The notes: generated by a model from the sequence alone, not told the origin. Positions 9,079 to 17,790 are shown, counted from the first letter of the stretch. The stretch: 64,000 bases of DNA from Capnocytophaga bilenii (GCF_017565765.1 NZ_JAGDYP010000004.1:98606-162605); one strand, 5' to 3'. Translations and numbers: made by a program.

Positions 9079-10266
9079 ATGACAGTAGAGAACAAAGCTA
9101 TTTTAGGGTCATTATTAGATAATGACTTCTATAAATTTACAATGCAGTGCGCCGTAGTGCAGTTATTCCCAAGAACTAAAGCACGTTATACGTTTATCAA
9201 CCGCGGAAAACACTCTTTCCCTGCAGGTTTTGCCGATGCAATGCGCGAAACGGTAAAAGCTATGAGCCAGTTACAACTTAGCAAAGAGGAAAAAGAGTTT
9301 TTACGCATAAATTGCCCCTATTTAAGTCCGCTATACTTAGATTTTTTAGAAGGCTATAAGTATGACCCTTCCGAAGTGAAAATTGCACAAAACGGAGATG
9401 ATTTGCAAGTAACAGTAGAAGGCTATTGGTATCGCACAATATTGTGGGAAGTGCCTTTGCTCGCAGTAATTAGTGAATTGTACTATAAAATGACGGGTGC
9501 AATAGGTTGGACAGATGCCCAAATAGAAGCCAATACACGTGAAAAAGAAAACTTTTACAAAGATTGGGGGGTAGTATTTGCCGAATTTGGTACGCGTAGG
9601 CGTCATTCATATCACGTGCACGATATCGTAATGCGTACCCTAATGCAAGGCTACAACAGCTCTTTTATAGGCTCAAGCAATGTGCATTTCGCAATGAAAT
9701 ACAAAGTGAAACCCATAGGAACTCACGCCCACGAATGGTTTATGTTTCACGCTGCCGAATATAGTTACAAAATGTCAAATGCACTGTCATTAGAGCATTG
9801 GGTAGATGTGTTTAGAGGTGATTTGGGGGTTGCCCTTTCCGATACTTATACTACCGATGTGTTCTTCAAACAATTTGATAAGAAATTTAGTAAATTGTTT
9901 GACGGAGTGCGACACGATAGTGGTGACCCTATAGAATTTGCCGAAAAAACTATTGCCCATTATAAAAAAATGGGTGTCAACCCGCTAAGCAAATACATTA
10001 TCTTCTCTGACGGGCTAAATACCGAAAAAGTACGTGCTATTACCGAGGCTTGCAAAGGAAAAATAGGAATCTCTTTTGGGATAGGTACTAATTTAACTAA
10101 CGATGTAGGATTACGCCCGATGAACATTGTAATGAAACTTACCGAAGTGCTTACAAGTGATAATGAATGGGTACCTACCGTTAAACTATCAGATGAGCCT
10201 AACAAGCATACGGGCGCCCCTAAGATGATACAATTGGTAAAAGAGGTTCTATCTATAAAACAATGA
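9079..10266 (+). CDS. pncB: nicotinate phosphoribosyltransferase
   Basis: 395 aa enzyme of NAD salvage joining nicotinate and PRPP to nicotinate mononucleotide. Diagnostic segments are LLDNDFYKFTMQ at the N-terminus, FAEFGTRRRHSYH (holding the phosphorylatable His), GTHAHEWFMFH, and the PRPP/phosphate loop region KLFDGVRHDSGDP with FSDGLNTEKV. The frame is open upstream to 8992, but that lies within the preceding terminator and ahead of the promoter at 9008-9038, so the ATG at 9079 is used. The stop overlaps the next small gene (ATGA). Confidence 0.95.
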   Translation: MTVENKAILGSLLDNDFYKFTMQCAVVQLFPRTKARYTFINRGKHSFPAGFADAMRETVKAMSQLQLSKEEKEFLRINCPYLSPLYLDFLEGYKYDPSEVKIAQNGDDLQVTVEGYWYRTILWEVPLLAVISELYYKMTGAIGWTDAQIEANTREKENFYKDWGVVFAEFGTRRRHSYHVHDIVMRTLMQGYNSSFIGSSNVHFAMKYKVKPIGTHAHEWFMFHAAEYSYKMSNALSLEHWVDVFRGDLGVALSDTYTTDVFFKQFDKKFSKLFDGVRHDSGDPIEFAEKTIAHYKKMGVNPLSKYIIFSDGLNTEKVRAITEACKGKIGISFGIGTNLTNDVGLRPMNIVMKLTEVLTSDNEWVPTVKLSDEPNKHTGAPKMIQLVKEVLSIKQ

Positions 10267-10424
10267 AATATACACTGATAATATTAGGGGCTGCAGTAGC
10301 TTTATCGCGCTACTGGTTTGCCCAATACGACCAGCTATTGCTTATAGTAGGCGTTTCGCTGTTGATGATAGGTATTTATATGATATCGCGTTCTATACCT
10401 CCTAAAAATGAAGAAAACGATTAG
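10263..10424 (+). CDS. 53-aa small membrane protein, unknown
   Basis: Starts in the ATGA overlap with pncB and reads MKYTLIILGAAVALSRYWFA, then a second hydrophobic segment (LLLIVGVSLLMIGIYMI) and a polar tail ending PPKNEEND. Two predicted helices separated by a YDQ turn suggest a hairpin inner-membrane protein. Coupling with pncB and spacing of 30 bases to the Smr gene indicate a real translated gene. I know no function for it. Confidence 0.65.
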   Translation: MKYTLIILGAAVALSRYWFAQYDQLLLIVGVSLLMIGIYMISRSIPPKNEEND

Positions 10425-10454
10425 TGGGGTATTAACTAAAAGTTGGATAAAAAG

Positions 10455-11000
10455 ATGAATATTGGCGATTATATTGAGGCGATAGATGATACGATACGAG
10501 GGCACGTAATAAGGCTTACAGCACGCGAGGTTACAATGCTCACCGAAGAGGGGTTTGAACTTACATTAGGGCGCGATGAGGTGATTGTTCTGAAAGAAGA
10601 ACTGCCGCACAACGTATTTACAGCCATTGACGAGGAGAGTTTGCAAAAAGATTCGATAGTGAAAAAGAAGCGTCCTGTGGCTTTGAGCAAAAAAGACAAA
10701 CTAATCCCCCCAATGGAAGTAGATTTACACATAGAAAAATTGGTGAATAATCCGCGCCATATGACTAACTATGAGATGCTCACCTTGCAAATAGAAACAG
10801 CCCGTAGGCAGTTGGAATTTGCCATAGCCCAACGCCGCCAACGCGTTGTTTTTATTCACGGAGTGGGCGAGGGAGTACTGCGAATTGAGTTGGAAACACT
10901 CTTAGGAAGGTATAACAATATTACTTTTTACGATGCTGAATACGCCAAATATGGCATAGGGGCAACTGAGGTGTATATCTATCAAAATGCAAAAGAATGA
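10455..11000 (+). CDS. Smr/MutS2 C-terminal domain protein
   Basis: 181 aa from the ATG at 10455 (a TTG at 10443 is in frame but less likely). The C-terminal half has the Smr signature VDLHIEKL (about residue 94) and [12 protein letters not shown] (about 137-148). Smr domains are often nucleases acting on branched DNA or on RNA of stalled ribosomes. The N-terminal 90 residues look like a small beta domain with a charged linker, as in Bacteroidota DUF2027-type proteins. It overlaps the ABC ATPase start by four bases, implying coupling. Substrate unknown. Confidence 0.8.
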   Translation: MNIGDYIEAIDDTIRGHVIRLTAREVTMLTEEGFELTLGRDEVIVLKEELPHNVFTAIDEESLQKDSIVKKKRPVALSKKDKLIPPMEVDLHIEKLVNNPRHMTNYEMLTLQIETARRQLEFAIAQRRQRVVFIHGVGEGVLRIELETLLGRYNNITFYDAEYAKYGIGATEVYIYQNAKE

Positions 11001-11656
11001 TAAGAGCACAACATATTCACAAAACCTATAAAGATTTAGAGGTACTCAAAGGGGTATCTGTAATGGTAGAAAAGGGCGAGGTGGTTTCTATAGTAGGAGC
11101 ATCGGGGGCTGGCAAAACTACCTTGTTGCACATATTGGGTACTTTGGATAGAGCTGATAACCGCACAGATACATCATTGTTTATCAATAATACCGATATA
11201 AGCGGGCTTTCTGATAAACTTTTAGCAAAGTTTAGAAATGAACATATAGGCTTTATCTTTCAGTTTCACCAATTGTTGCCAGAATTTACGGCTTTAGAAA
11301 ATATCTGTATACCTGCACTCATCAAGGGGGAAAACAAACGCGATGCCGAGCGGCGTGCTATGGAGTTGTTGTCGTTTTTGCAGTTGGAAGCGAGGGCTCA
11401 TCATAAGCCCAATGCACTATCAGGGGGTGAGCAGCAACGGGTGTCAGTAGCCAGAGCACTTATCAATAATCCTGCCGTAGTATTCGCCGATGAGCCAAGT
11501 GGTAATTTAGATTCGGAAAGTGCCGAAAATTTGCATAAGCTCTTCTTCCAGCTGCGTGATGAATTTCAGCAAACATTTGTAATCGTAACACATAATGAGG
11601 AGCTTGCAGCTATGGCAGATAGAAAATTAGTGATGATAGACGGAAGAATACAATAA
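10997..11656 (+). CDS. lolD: LolD/MacB-type ABC transporter ATPase
   Basis: 219 aa ATPase. Walker [10 protein letters not shown] at residues 34-42, signature LSGGEQQR near 137-144, Walker B VVFADEP shortly after, and switch His in VTHNEEL. Length and sequence fit the LolD/FtsE/MacB branch; in this phylum it would power lipoprotein release from the inner membrane with a LolCE-type permease. No permease gene is adjacent, so the lolD symbol is tentative. It is coupled by ATGA to the Smr gene and is followed 20 bases later by the first PepSY-like gene. Confidence 0.82.
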   Translation: MIRAQHIHKTYKDLEVLKGVSVMVEKGEVVSIVGASGAGKTTLLHILGTLDRADNRTDTSLFINNTDISGLSDKLLAKFRNEHIGFIFQFHQLLPEFTALENICIPALIKGENKRDAERRAMELLSFLQLEARAHHKPNALSGGEQQRVSVARALINNPAVVFADEPSGNLDSESAENLHKLFFQLRDEFQQTFVIVTHNEELAAMADRKLVMIDGRIQ

Positions 11657-11676
11657 TAACAAATAATATAAATATT

Positions 11677-12075
11677 ATGAGAAAAATAGTACTATTAATA
11701 GGAGCACTCGCATTGCTACAGTCTTGCGGACCTTCGTTGCCCAAACCTGCGAATGAGTTTATAAAAACGTACTTTCCGCAAGCAAAAGTGCAGGAGGTAG
11801 AAAAAGAAGACCACAATGGGGGCTTTGAAGCTAAACTAAGCGATAAAACAGAAATAAAGTTTGACCAAGCAGGGAATTGGACAGAAGTGGACGGTGAAGA
11901 TGGAAATACAATACCTACAGGCTTCTTTCCTCAGTCTATTGACGACTATGTACGCCAAAAAGGCTTCCTGATAGAGGGAATTAAAAAGACTAATACGGGC
12001 TACAAGGTAGATTTGATAGGATCGCACACAGATTTGTACTTCAACCACAACGGCGACCTTATAGGAAATTACTAA
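11677..12075 (+). CDS. PepSY-like putative lipoprotein, copy 1
   Basis: 132 aa. The N-terminus MRKIVLLIGALALLQSCG has a lipobox-like LQSC, so it is probably a lipoprotein. The rest fits the Bacteroidota PepSY-like family (DUF2874): two half-repeats with the pattern ...KVQEVEKE...FEAKLSDKTEIKFDQAGNWTEVD and ...YKVDLIGSHTDLYFNHNGDLI. Such domains are thought to bind or inhibit in the periplasm; no partner is known. It is the most divergent of three neighbouring copies. Confidence 0.75.
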   Translation: MRKIVLLIGALALLQSCGPSLPKPANEFIKTYFPQAKVQEVEKEDHNGGFEAKLSDKTEIKFDQAGNWTEVDGEDGNTIPTGFFPQSIDDYVRQKGFLIEGIKKTNTGYKVDLIGSHTDLYFNHNGDLIGNY

Positions 12076-12091
12076 TAAATAGTAAAAACAG

Positions 12092-12123
12092 TTTGGCACA
12101 TTAGGTATTTTTATATATCTTTG
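12092..12123 (+). promoter_or_regulatory. consensus promoter of the PepSY-like pair
   Basis: TTTG (12092-12095), a 20-base spacer, TATCTTTG (12116-12123). It lies between copies 1 and 2, so copies 2 and 3 have their own transcript starting near 12130. Confidence 0.75.
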
Positions 12124-12149
12124 TGCCCAAAATAAAAAATATCAATAAG

Positions 12150-12593
12150 ATGAATACAGTAAAAAAACTTACAATGGTAGCCTTTTCATTGGCAGCTTTT
12201 GGGGTGGCACAAGCACAAGATGGGCTGGTGCCTGTGCAATCATTGCCTTCTAAGGCTCAAGGCTTTATCAAACAACACTTTTCGTTGGAAGGAGTGGTAT
12301 CGGTGTGGCAAGACATCGAGCGCGGCAAAGTGGAGGACTACACCGTACTTTTTGCCGATGGCAACGAGGTAGAATTTGACGCTAAAGGAGAATGGGAAGA
12401 GGTGAAATCACGCAATGGTGCAGTTTCAGATAAGATTGTGCCTGCGAAAATCGCTAAATATGTGAAGAGTAACTACCCTAATGCGCTCATCAAAAAGATT
12501 AGCAAAAATAGCTACAAGTATGAGGTAGAACTATCCAACGATTTGGAGTTGGAATTTAAACTAAACGGTAAATTTGTAAAAGTAGATGACTAA
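12150..12593 (+). CDS. PepSY-like periplasmic protein, copy 2
   Basis: 147 aa from the ATG at 12150 (the in-frame start at 12123 overlaps the promoter). Signal peptide MNTVKKLTMVAFSLAAFGVAQAQ. The mature part carries the PepSY-like signature twice: KQHFSLEGVVSVWQDIERG...YTVLFADGNEVEFDAKGEWEEV and YPNALIKKISKNSYKYEVELSNDLELEFKLNGKFVKVD. It is soluble and probably periplasmic. The next copy begins two bases after the stop, so both are cotranslated. Function is unknown. Confidence 0.8.
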   Translation: MNTVKKLTMVAFSLAAFGVAQAQDGLVPVQSLPSKAQGFIKQHFSLEGVVSVWQDIERGKVEDYTVLFADGNEVEFDAKGEWEEVKSRNGAVSDKIVPAKIAKYVKSNYPNALIKKISKNSYKYEVELSNDLELEFKLNGKFVKVDD

Positions 12594-12594
12594 T

Positions 12595-13029
12595 ATGAAA
12601 AAAATATTATTTGCTATCTTAGCTGCTTTTTCTCTACAAGTAGCTACAGCACAAGATAAAAAAGTAGATTTTAACGAGCTGCCTGCCGATGCAATTAACT
12701 TCGTACGCCAACACTTTTTGGTAGGTGACATCACTTCGGTATGGAAAGATGTTGATTATAAAGACGAAGAATATTCTGTTATCTTCAAAGATGGGCTTGA
12801 AATAGAGTTTAACGGCGAAGGTGATTGGAAAGAGATAAAAGTACATACAGGAAAGGTGCCTGATCACGTAGTTCCTGAGAAAATATTAGCTCACGTAACT
12901 GCTACTTTCCCCTTTGAATCTATCAAAGAAATATCACACAGTATCAACAAAAAAACTTACAAAGTAAAAGTTACTGATGGACAAAAACTAAAGTTTGACG
13001 ATAATTTTAACTTTATAAAACTAAAGTAA
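12595..13029 (+). CDS. PepSY-like periplasmic protein, copy 3
   Basis: 144 aa; signal peptide MKKILFAILAAFSLQVATAQ. The same architecture as copy 2, with VWKDVDYKDEEYSVIFKDGLEIEF and GDWKEIKVHTGKVPDHVVPEKI. The two are clear tandem paralogues (shared NFVRQHF/GFIKQHF, VPEKI/VPAKI), probably from duplication. A strong terminator follows, closing the unit. Confidence 0.82.
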   Translation: MKKILFAILAAFSLQVATAQDKKVDFNELPADAINFVRQHFLVGDITSVWKDVDYKDEEYSVIFKDGLEIEFNGEGDWKEIKVHTGKVPDHVVPEKILAHVTATFPFESIKEISHSINKKTYKVKVTDGQKLKFDDNFNFIKLK

Positions 13030-13043
13030 TTTTTTTGAACAGG

Positions 13044-13090
13044 CTTTGCCAAAGTGTTTTTTTAGGAAAGACTTTGGCAAAGTTTCTTTT
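13044..13090 (+). terminator. intrinsic terminator after the PepSY-like genes
   Basis: A 12-bp perfect stem CTTTGCCAAAGT / ACTTTGGCAAAG (13044-13055 and 13071-13082) followed by a T-rich tail. It uses the same palindrome word as the sod terminator. Confidence 0.85.
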
Positions 13091-13102
13091 TATTAATTAT
13101 TT

Positions 13103-14332
13103 ATGTATGACCTTTTAATTATAGGTGGGGGAGCTGCTGGTTTTTTTACGGCTATTAACTGTGCTGAGGAGCACCCTAAACTGAAAATAGCAATACTTGA
13201 AAAAAACAAAGAGGTGCTGCAAAAAGTACGCATTTCGGGGGGCGGGCGTTGCAACCTTACCAATGCAACTTTTACTCCAGCCGAATTGGTGCGTAACTAT
13301 CCACGTGGTCATAAAGAACTCCTCAGTCCGTTTCACAGGTTTATGTGTGGCGATGTGATGGCGTGGTTTGAAGCTCACGGGGTGGCACTCAAAATAGAGG
13401 AAGATGGGCGTGTGTTTCCTGCCTCAAATACTTCGGAAACAATTGTTAATTGCTTTCTTCAGCAATTGAAAACTAATGATATAGATTTATTTACAGAGCA
13501 AAATGTTAAAGAGATAACTTTTGCCGAGGGCGTTTGGAGGGTAGCTACACCTACGGCTACTTTTACCAGTCGTAATCTTGTAATTACTACGGGGAGCAAT
13601 CCTAAGATGTGGCAGCTATTAGAGGGCTTGGGGCATAGTATTGTACCGCCAGTACCTTCGCTATTTACTTTTCAAACGCCTATAATGTGGGTAAAAGAGC
13701 TGCAAGGGATAGCGGTAACTGCCGAGGTATCACTACTTGATACGAATCGTAAGCCTCTAAGAATCAATGAAACAGCACCATTGTTATTCACGCATAAGGG
13801 CTTTAGTGGTCCTGCTATATTGCGAGCTTCGGCGTGGGGGGCACGTCTGCTTGCTGAGCTAAACTACCGATGCGTGTTGTCTATCAACTTCACTGCCAAC
13901 ATAGGTGCTTCTTTATCTTTTAATTCTACTTTTGAAGCATTGCAGCACTTCAAGCAACAAAATGGACGTAAGTCGGTAGCTTCTTATCCGCTTTATGATC
14001 TTCCTAAGCGGTTATGGTTGGCTTTATTGGCTGCGGTGTGTATTCCTACCCAAACTTTATGGGCAGAGCTTAACAAGCAACAACAGAAAGATTTGGCACT
14101 TGCCTTGTCGCATACTGAAGTGCCTATTGATGGCAAAGCAACCTTTAAAGATGAATTTGTAACCGCAGGAGGGGTGAAATTATCAGAGGTTAATTTTAAA
14201 AGCTATGAGAGCAAGTTGCACAAAGGATTGTACTTGGCGGGCGAAGTATTAGATATAGATGCCATAACAGGAGGGTTCAATTTTCAGAATGCTTGGACAG
14301 GAGGCTATATTATAGCGCAAAGTATTACATAA
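13103..14332 (+). CDS. HI0933/BaiN-family FAD-dependent oxidoreductase
   Basis: 409 aa flavoprotein. The N-terminal dinucleotide-binding motif IIGGGAAGFFTA is followed by the family hallmark VRISGGGRCNLTNA (about residues 45-58) and a C-terminal FAD-binding block GGVKLSEVNFKSYES...GLYLAGEVLDIDAITGGFNFQNAWTGG. The family has no settled general substrate. No signal peptide. It starts only about 20 bases after the preceding terminator's T tract, with no obvious consensus promoter, so it may depend on partial read-through. Confidence 0.88.
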   Translation: MYDLLIIGGGAAGFFTAINCAEEHPKLKIAILEKNKEVLQKVRISGGGRCNLTNATFTPAELVRNYPRGHKELLSPFHRFMCGDVMAWFEAHGVALKIEEDGRVFPASNTSETIVNCFLQQLKTNDIDLFTEQNVKEITFAEGVWRVATPTATFTSRNLVITTGSNPKMWQLLEGLGHSIVPPVPSLFTFQTPIMWVKELQGIAVTAEVSLLDTNRKPLRINETAPLLFTHKGFSGPAILRASAWGARLLAELNYRCVLSINFTANIGASLSFNSTFEALQHFKQQNGRKSVASYPLYDLPKRLWLALLAAVCIPTQTLWAELNKQQQKDLALALSHTEVPIDGKATFKDEFVTAGGVKLSEVNFKSYESKLHKGLYLAGEVLDIDAITGGFNFQNAWTGGYIIAQSIT

Positions 14333-14517
14333 AATTATAGTCTTTCATTCGGTTTAAATTTTAATAAATTTAGGATTACTTCTTCTTCTTCATAATATAT
14401 AAATCTTAAAATTATAATAAAATAATTATTCTTTAATAAAAAAGTTACTGAAAAAGTTGCTTTATTGTAGCTTTTTAAAGAATTTTGTACTCTAATAATT
14501 TAATACACGTACGAACA

Positions 14518-14886
14518 ATGGAAGAAAAAGATTTTTTAGACAACGAGGAGATTTTCTCGAAAGTCTTAAGAGCCGGCAGGCGTACTTACTTTTTTGATGT
14601 GAGGGCAACACGCGCAAATGATTATTACCTTACCATCACAGAAAGTAAGAAGTTTACTCACGATGATGGGTCGTTTCACTACAAAAAACACAAAATCTAT
14701 CTTTACAAAGAAGATTTTGAGTTGTTCAAAGGAATTTTGGACGAGATGACAAGCTATGTGTTTGATGAAAGAGGAGAAGAAGTGATATCAGAACGTCATC
14801 AGAAGGACTTTAAACGTGATTATTACGAAACACGTATAAACGAGAACCCTAACGGGTACAAACATCTCGATTTTGAGGATATTTAA
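14518..14886 (+). CDS. DUF3276 / PUR-alpha-like nucleic-acid-binding protein
   Basis: 122 aa from ATG 14518 (MEEKDFLDNEEIFSKVLRAG). The segment GRRTYFFDVRATRANDYYLTITESKK, with KHKIYLYKEDFELFKGILDEM, is the PUR-like fold conserved across Bacteroidota, where members are small single-stranded nucleic-acid-binding proteins. The 185-base gap upstream is AT-rich and has only an imperfect -7-like GAATTTTG near 14480. It converges with xerD on the other strand, 79 bases apart. Confidence 0.85.
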   Translation: MEEKDFLDNEEIFSKVLRAGRRTYFFDVRATRANDYYLTITESKKFTHDDGSFHYKKHKIYLYKEDFELFKGILDEMTSYVFDERGEEVISERHQKDFKRDYYETRINENPNGYKHLDFEDI

Positions 14887-14965
14887 CCAACATTATTACT
14901 ATTACACTTGCGATAAGATGAGACTTCACTCAAAAAATTGTTTAATGAGTGATGACGAAAAGGGC

Positions 14966-15877
14966 TTATTGGGTAAAGCTCATCTTTTGGCGAGGGTGAA
15001 ATTTCTCTAACACCTCTCTCAAATAACCTCTTTCTACGTGTATATAAATTTCAGTAGTAGTAATATTTTCGTGTCCTAGCATCATTTGTATGGCACGTAA
15101 ATTGGCTCCGTTTTCTAACAAATGAGTAGCAAACGAATGCCTAAAAGTATGAGGGCTTATTTTCTTCTGCAAGCCTACACATTCGGCAGTACGCCGCACT
15201 ATAGTAAAAATCATTGCCCTTGTAAGTTGCTGCCCTCGGCGGTTTAAGAATACATAATCTTCGTGTCCTTTTGCTATTTTTAAATATTTTCGTTGATTAT
15301 CAATATAATTTTTCACTTGCCTTTGGGTGTATTTCTCAATAGGTACAAGTCGCTGTTTGCTCCCTTTTCCTACAATACGTATGAAATCTTCTTCAAAGAA
15401 AAGGTCAGAGAGGCGTAGGTTCACTAATTCAGATACGCGTAAGCCACAAGCGTATAGTATTTCAATAATAGCTTTATTCCGGTGTCCTTCATCGGTGCTG
15501 AGGTCAATAGAGTTCAGCAGCGTGTCTATTTCTTGTAAAGAGAGCGTATCGGGGAGTTTTAAGCCTATTTTGGGGCTGTCTATAAGGTTCATAGGAAAAT
15601 CTTCACGTCCTTTTTCGTACATCATAAATTTGAAAAAGCCCTTTAAAGAGGATATTAATCGGGCTTGAGAACGCGCATTGAGTAGTTTTCCTTCTTGGTA
15701 AATGAATTGTCGTAAGGTATCTTCAGTAATATTGTCGGGAGTTTCGGTTATGTGGTATTTTTGTAGGTAATTTATCAGCTTTTCAATGTCCAATCCGTAA
15801 GATGTTACGGTGTTTTGTGATAATCCACGTTGGAATCGCAAATAGTGTTGAAAATCAGTATTGGCACTTTGCCACAT
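14966..15877 (-). CDS. xerD: site-specific tyrosine recombinase XerD
   Basis: 303 aa. Catalytic residues are all present: R147 (CGLRVSEL), K171 (VGKGSKQR), H243 and R246 (SPHTFRHSFATHLL), H269 (MLGHENI) and the nucleophile Y278 (TTTEIYIHV). An N-terminal SAM-like core-binding domain covers about residues 1-100. Length and sequence match the housekeeping XerD that resolves chromosome dimers at dif with XerC, rather than a phage integrase. No dif-like site or mobile cargo is next to it. A repeat element lies immediately upstream (15910-16142). Confidence 0.92.
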   Translation of the reverse strand: MWQSANTDFQHYLRFQRGLSQNTVTSYGLDIEKLINYLQKYHITETPDNITEDTLRQFIYQEGKLLNARSQARLISSLKGFFKFMMYEKGREDFPMNLIDSPKIGLKLPDTLSLQEIDTLLNSIDLSTDEGHRNKAIIEILYACGLRVSELVNLRLSDLFFEEDFIRIVGKGSKQRLVPIEKYTQRQVKNYIDNQRKYLKIAKGHEDYVFLNRRGQQLTRAMIFTIVRRTAECVGLQKKISPHTFRHSFATHLLENGANLRAIQMMLGHENITTTEIYIHVERGYLREVLEKFHPRQKMSFTQ

Positions 15878-15909
15878 ATTATACGTTTTTTAAAGGTAAT
15901 AAAAGTTTT

Positions 15910-16142
15910 AAGAGGCTGTCCAAAAAGTTTTTAAAAGTACTACTTCGGCATCTCCCCCCTTTTGAAGGAAGTCCGCGAGCTGGCGCAGTGGAGTATGTGT
16001 TAAGGGGGGATGTTAATAATACACACTTTGACAAACTTTCAAAGTTTGTCAAAGTTTATAGCTGATAATCAATCACTTTTATTAACATTGTAGGGGCGAT
16101 TGGCAAATCGCCCTCACAAAACAAAACCTTTTGGACACCCTT
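15910..16142. repeat. MITE-like dispersed element, long copy 1
   Basis: About 230 bases bounded by imperfect terminal inverted repeats AAGAGGCTGTCCAAAAAGTT and AACCTTTTGGACACCCTT. Inside are three palindromes: CCCCCCTT...AAGGGGGG (around 15953-16015), ACTTTGACAAACTTT/AAAGTTTGTCAAAGT (around 16023-16056) and GGGCGAT/ATCGCCC (16094-16113). The right-hand 120 bases are nearly identical to 26173-26300. It also contains the word GCGAGCTGGCGCAG shared with the other repeat family. No coding capacity. It fills the gap between xerD and the DoxX-type gene. Confidence 0.8.
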
Positions 16143-16149
16143 ATTTCAA

Positions 16150-17223
16150 TTATAAAGAATTGTAGTGTTTTTTATCAACGATAGTTCCTTTATTCAGCCA
16201 TACTACACCTGGGTTAGCGCGTATCATTGTTTTTAGGGTTGTGCCATCATTGAAATAGAAATCAAAGTTCAGTTCGTATTTTTTGATGATATTTTGTGCC
16301 AAATCCAGCTGTGAGGTAAGCCCTATAACAGTGTAGCCCTCTTTCATAGCCTTATCGGTCAGTTCTTTTATTTTTGAAAAAGCAGCTTCATCGGTACGGT
16401 CAATGCGGTAAGCAACTACCAAGATGAGCTTTTCCTTGTCCATAAATTCATCAAAATAGCTATTGCGGTCTTTATCTTCTATATAAAAATCGTGCATTAA
16501 AGGTTTAGGAGTTTCTGATGTCATTTTGATAACTTCAGCATACTCTCCATTACTATTTTTAGGAATCTGACCTGTATTGTTGGTAATATTAGTTTCTTTA
16601 CCGTCTAAAACTACCGTCATATGGTAAGTTATTTTTCCTGAGGGTTGTAATAATCCTTGTGGGATATTAGCACCTATTTTGTAAGGGCGAAAGTCCACTA
16701 CAGGCAGGTAGTTATACACATAATATACAAAGATACCACAGCCTACCACTGATAAAATAGTAAGGCAGAGTAGTGTTCTTTCTTTAGCAAGTGGTTTGAT
16801 GTACGCTTGTCCCCAGAAGAAAAGTACTAAGGCTACGGCTAAAAGTACCATATCTTTGGTAAATGACTGCCAAGGAGTGAATTTTATAGCATCACCAAAG
16901 CATCCGCAGTCCGTAACTTTGTTGTAATAAGCCGAATAGAATGTTAAGAAACCGAAGAATACAAGCATAGCCAATAGTAGCCACAAGGTGAGTTTCTTTT
17001 TATAGCCTAAAAGCAAAGTAACACCTAAAACTATTTCAGCTATACATACCAAGATAGCCAACGCCAGAGCATAAGGCTCTAAAAAAGTGAGGTTTAGCAC
17101 ATTAGGAGCAAAGTAGTCTTCCAATTTGAAGGCAAAACCCATAGGGTCGTTGAGTTTTATCATTCCACTGATGATAAAGGTTACACCAAGGAAAAAGCGT
17201 AGTAAGTGTATTAAATATTTCAT
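16150..17223 (-). CDS. DoxX/MauE-type membrane protein (BT_3928 family)
   Basis: 357 aa. Four to five membrane helices occupy residues 1-165 (MKYLIHLLRFFLGVTFIISG, then LALAILVCIAEIVLGVTLLLGY, LLAMLVFFGFLTFYSAYY), with a MauE-like TDCGCFGDAIKFTPW cysteine motif after the third. The C-terminal ~190 residues lie outside the membrane and look thioredoxin-like (VVAYRIDRTDEAAF, YTVIGLTS, NPGVVWLNKGTIV) but lack CxxC. This fits the BT_3928 family of Bacteroidota. A redox or electron-carrier role is guessed from the DoxX/MauE relationship. A -7 box lies at 17250-17257. Confidence 0.78.
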   Translation of the reverse strand: MKYLIHLLRFFLGVTFIISGMIKLNDPMGFAFKLEDYFAPNVLNLTFLEPYALALAILVCIAEIVLGVTLLLGYKKKLTLWLLLAMLVFFGFLTFYSAYYNKVTDCGCFGDAIKFTPWQSFTKDMVLLAVALVLFFWGQAYIKPLAKERTLLCLTILSVVGCGIFVYYVYNYLPVVDFRPYKIGANIPQGLLQPSGKITYHMTVVLDGKETNITNNTGQIPKNSNGEYAEVIKMTSETPKPLMHDFYIEDKDRNSYFDEFMDKEKLILVVAYRIDRTDEAAFSKIKELTDKAMKEGYTVIGLTSQLDLAQNIIKKYELNFDFYFNDGTTLKTMIRANPGVVWLNKGTIVDKKHYNSL

Positions 17224-17249
17224 TTTTTTCTTATGATTGATAATTTAGG

Positions 17250-17257
17250 CAAAGATA
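17250..17257 (-). promoter_or_regulatory. -7 box of the DoxX/MauE-type gene
   Basis: Minus-strand TATCTTTG, 27 bases upstream of the start codon at 17223. Confidence 0.6.
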
Positions 17258-17316
17258 CAAAAAAAACTTTGTTATTGCAAAGAGCATTAACAAAGTTTGT
17301 TGTAAGTTGTTTTGTA

Positions 17317-17790
17317 TTAACGTGTGATTTCTAATATTTCCATTTTTAGGGTACCATTAGGTACTTTTATTTCGGCAATTTCACCCACTTCTTTACCAAG
17401 TAGTCCTTTTCCTATGGGTGAGCTTACTGATATTTTTCCTGCTTTCAGGTCGGCTTCACTTTCGGCTACGAGGGTGTAGGTAAGTACAGCTTTATTGGCT
17501 AAATTTTTGATTTTAACAGTAGAAAGTACAAGTACCTTGTTCACGTCCAACTGAGATTCGTCAATAAGGCGAGCGTTAGCCACAAGTTTTTCAAGTTTGG
17601 CAATTTTCATTTCTAAGAGCCCTTGTGCTTCTTTAGCAGCGTCATATTCCGCATTTTCCGATAGGTCTCCTTTATCGCGAGCTTCCGCGATAGCTTGTGA
17701 GGCGCGAGGTCTTTCAACGTCTTTCAGCTGATTGAGCTCATCGCGTAATTTTTTTAATCCTTCAGCAGTGTAGTATGATACTTTTTCCAT
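17317..17790 (-). CDS. greA: transcription elongation factor GreA
   Basis: 157 aa from the ATG at 17790 (MEKVSYYTAEGLKKLRDEL). The N-terminal coiled coil has the acidic tip region ARDKGDLSENAEYDAAKEAQ, whose conserved acidic residues stimulate RNA polymerase transcript cleavage, and the C-terminal FKBP-like domain includes ISVSSPIGKGLLGKEVGEIAEIKVPNG. The frame runs upstream to 17892, but the promoter box at 17862-17869 rules out that longer start. Confidence 0.96.
   Translation of the reverse strand: MEKVSYYTAEGLKKLRDELNQLKDVERPRASQAIAEARDKGDLSENAEYDAAKEAQGLLEMKIAKLEKLVANARLIDESQLDVNKVLVLSTVKIKNLANKAVLTYTLVAESEADLKAGKISVSSPIGKGLLGKEVGEIAEIKVPNGTLKMEILEITR

Noticed and set aside
14926-14952. 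Terminator between the DUF3276 gene and xerD
   Set aside because: TCACTCA/TGAGTGA can pair across a 13-base loop, but no T tract follows on either strand.
14966-15877. Mobile-element integrase
   Set aside because: All features fit housekeeping XerD, and no attachment site, cargo genes or flanking repeats of an integrative element are seen.
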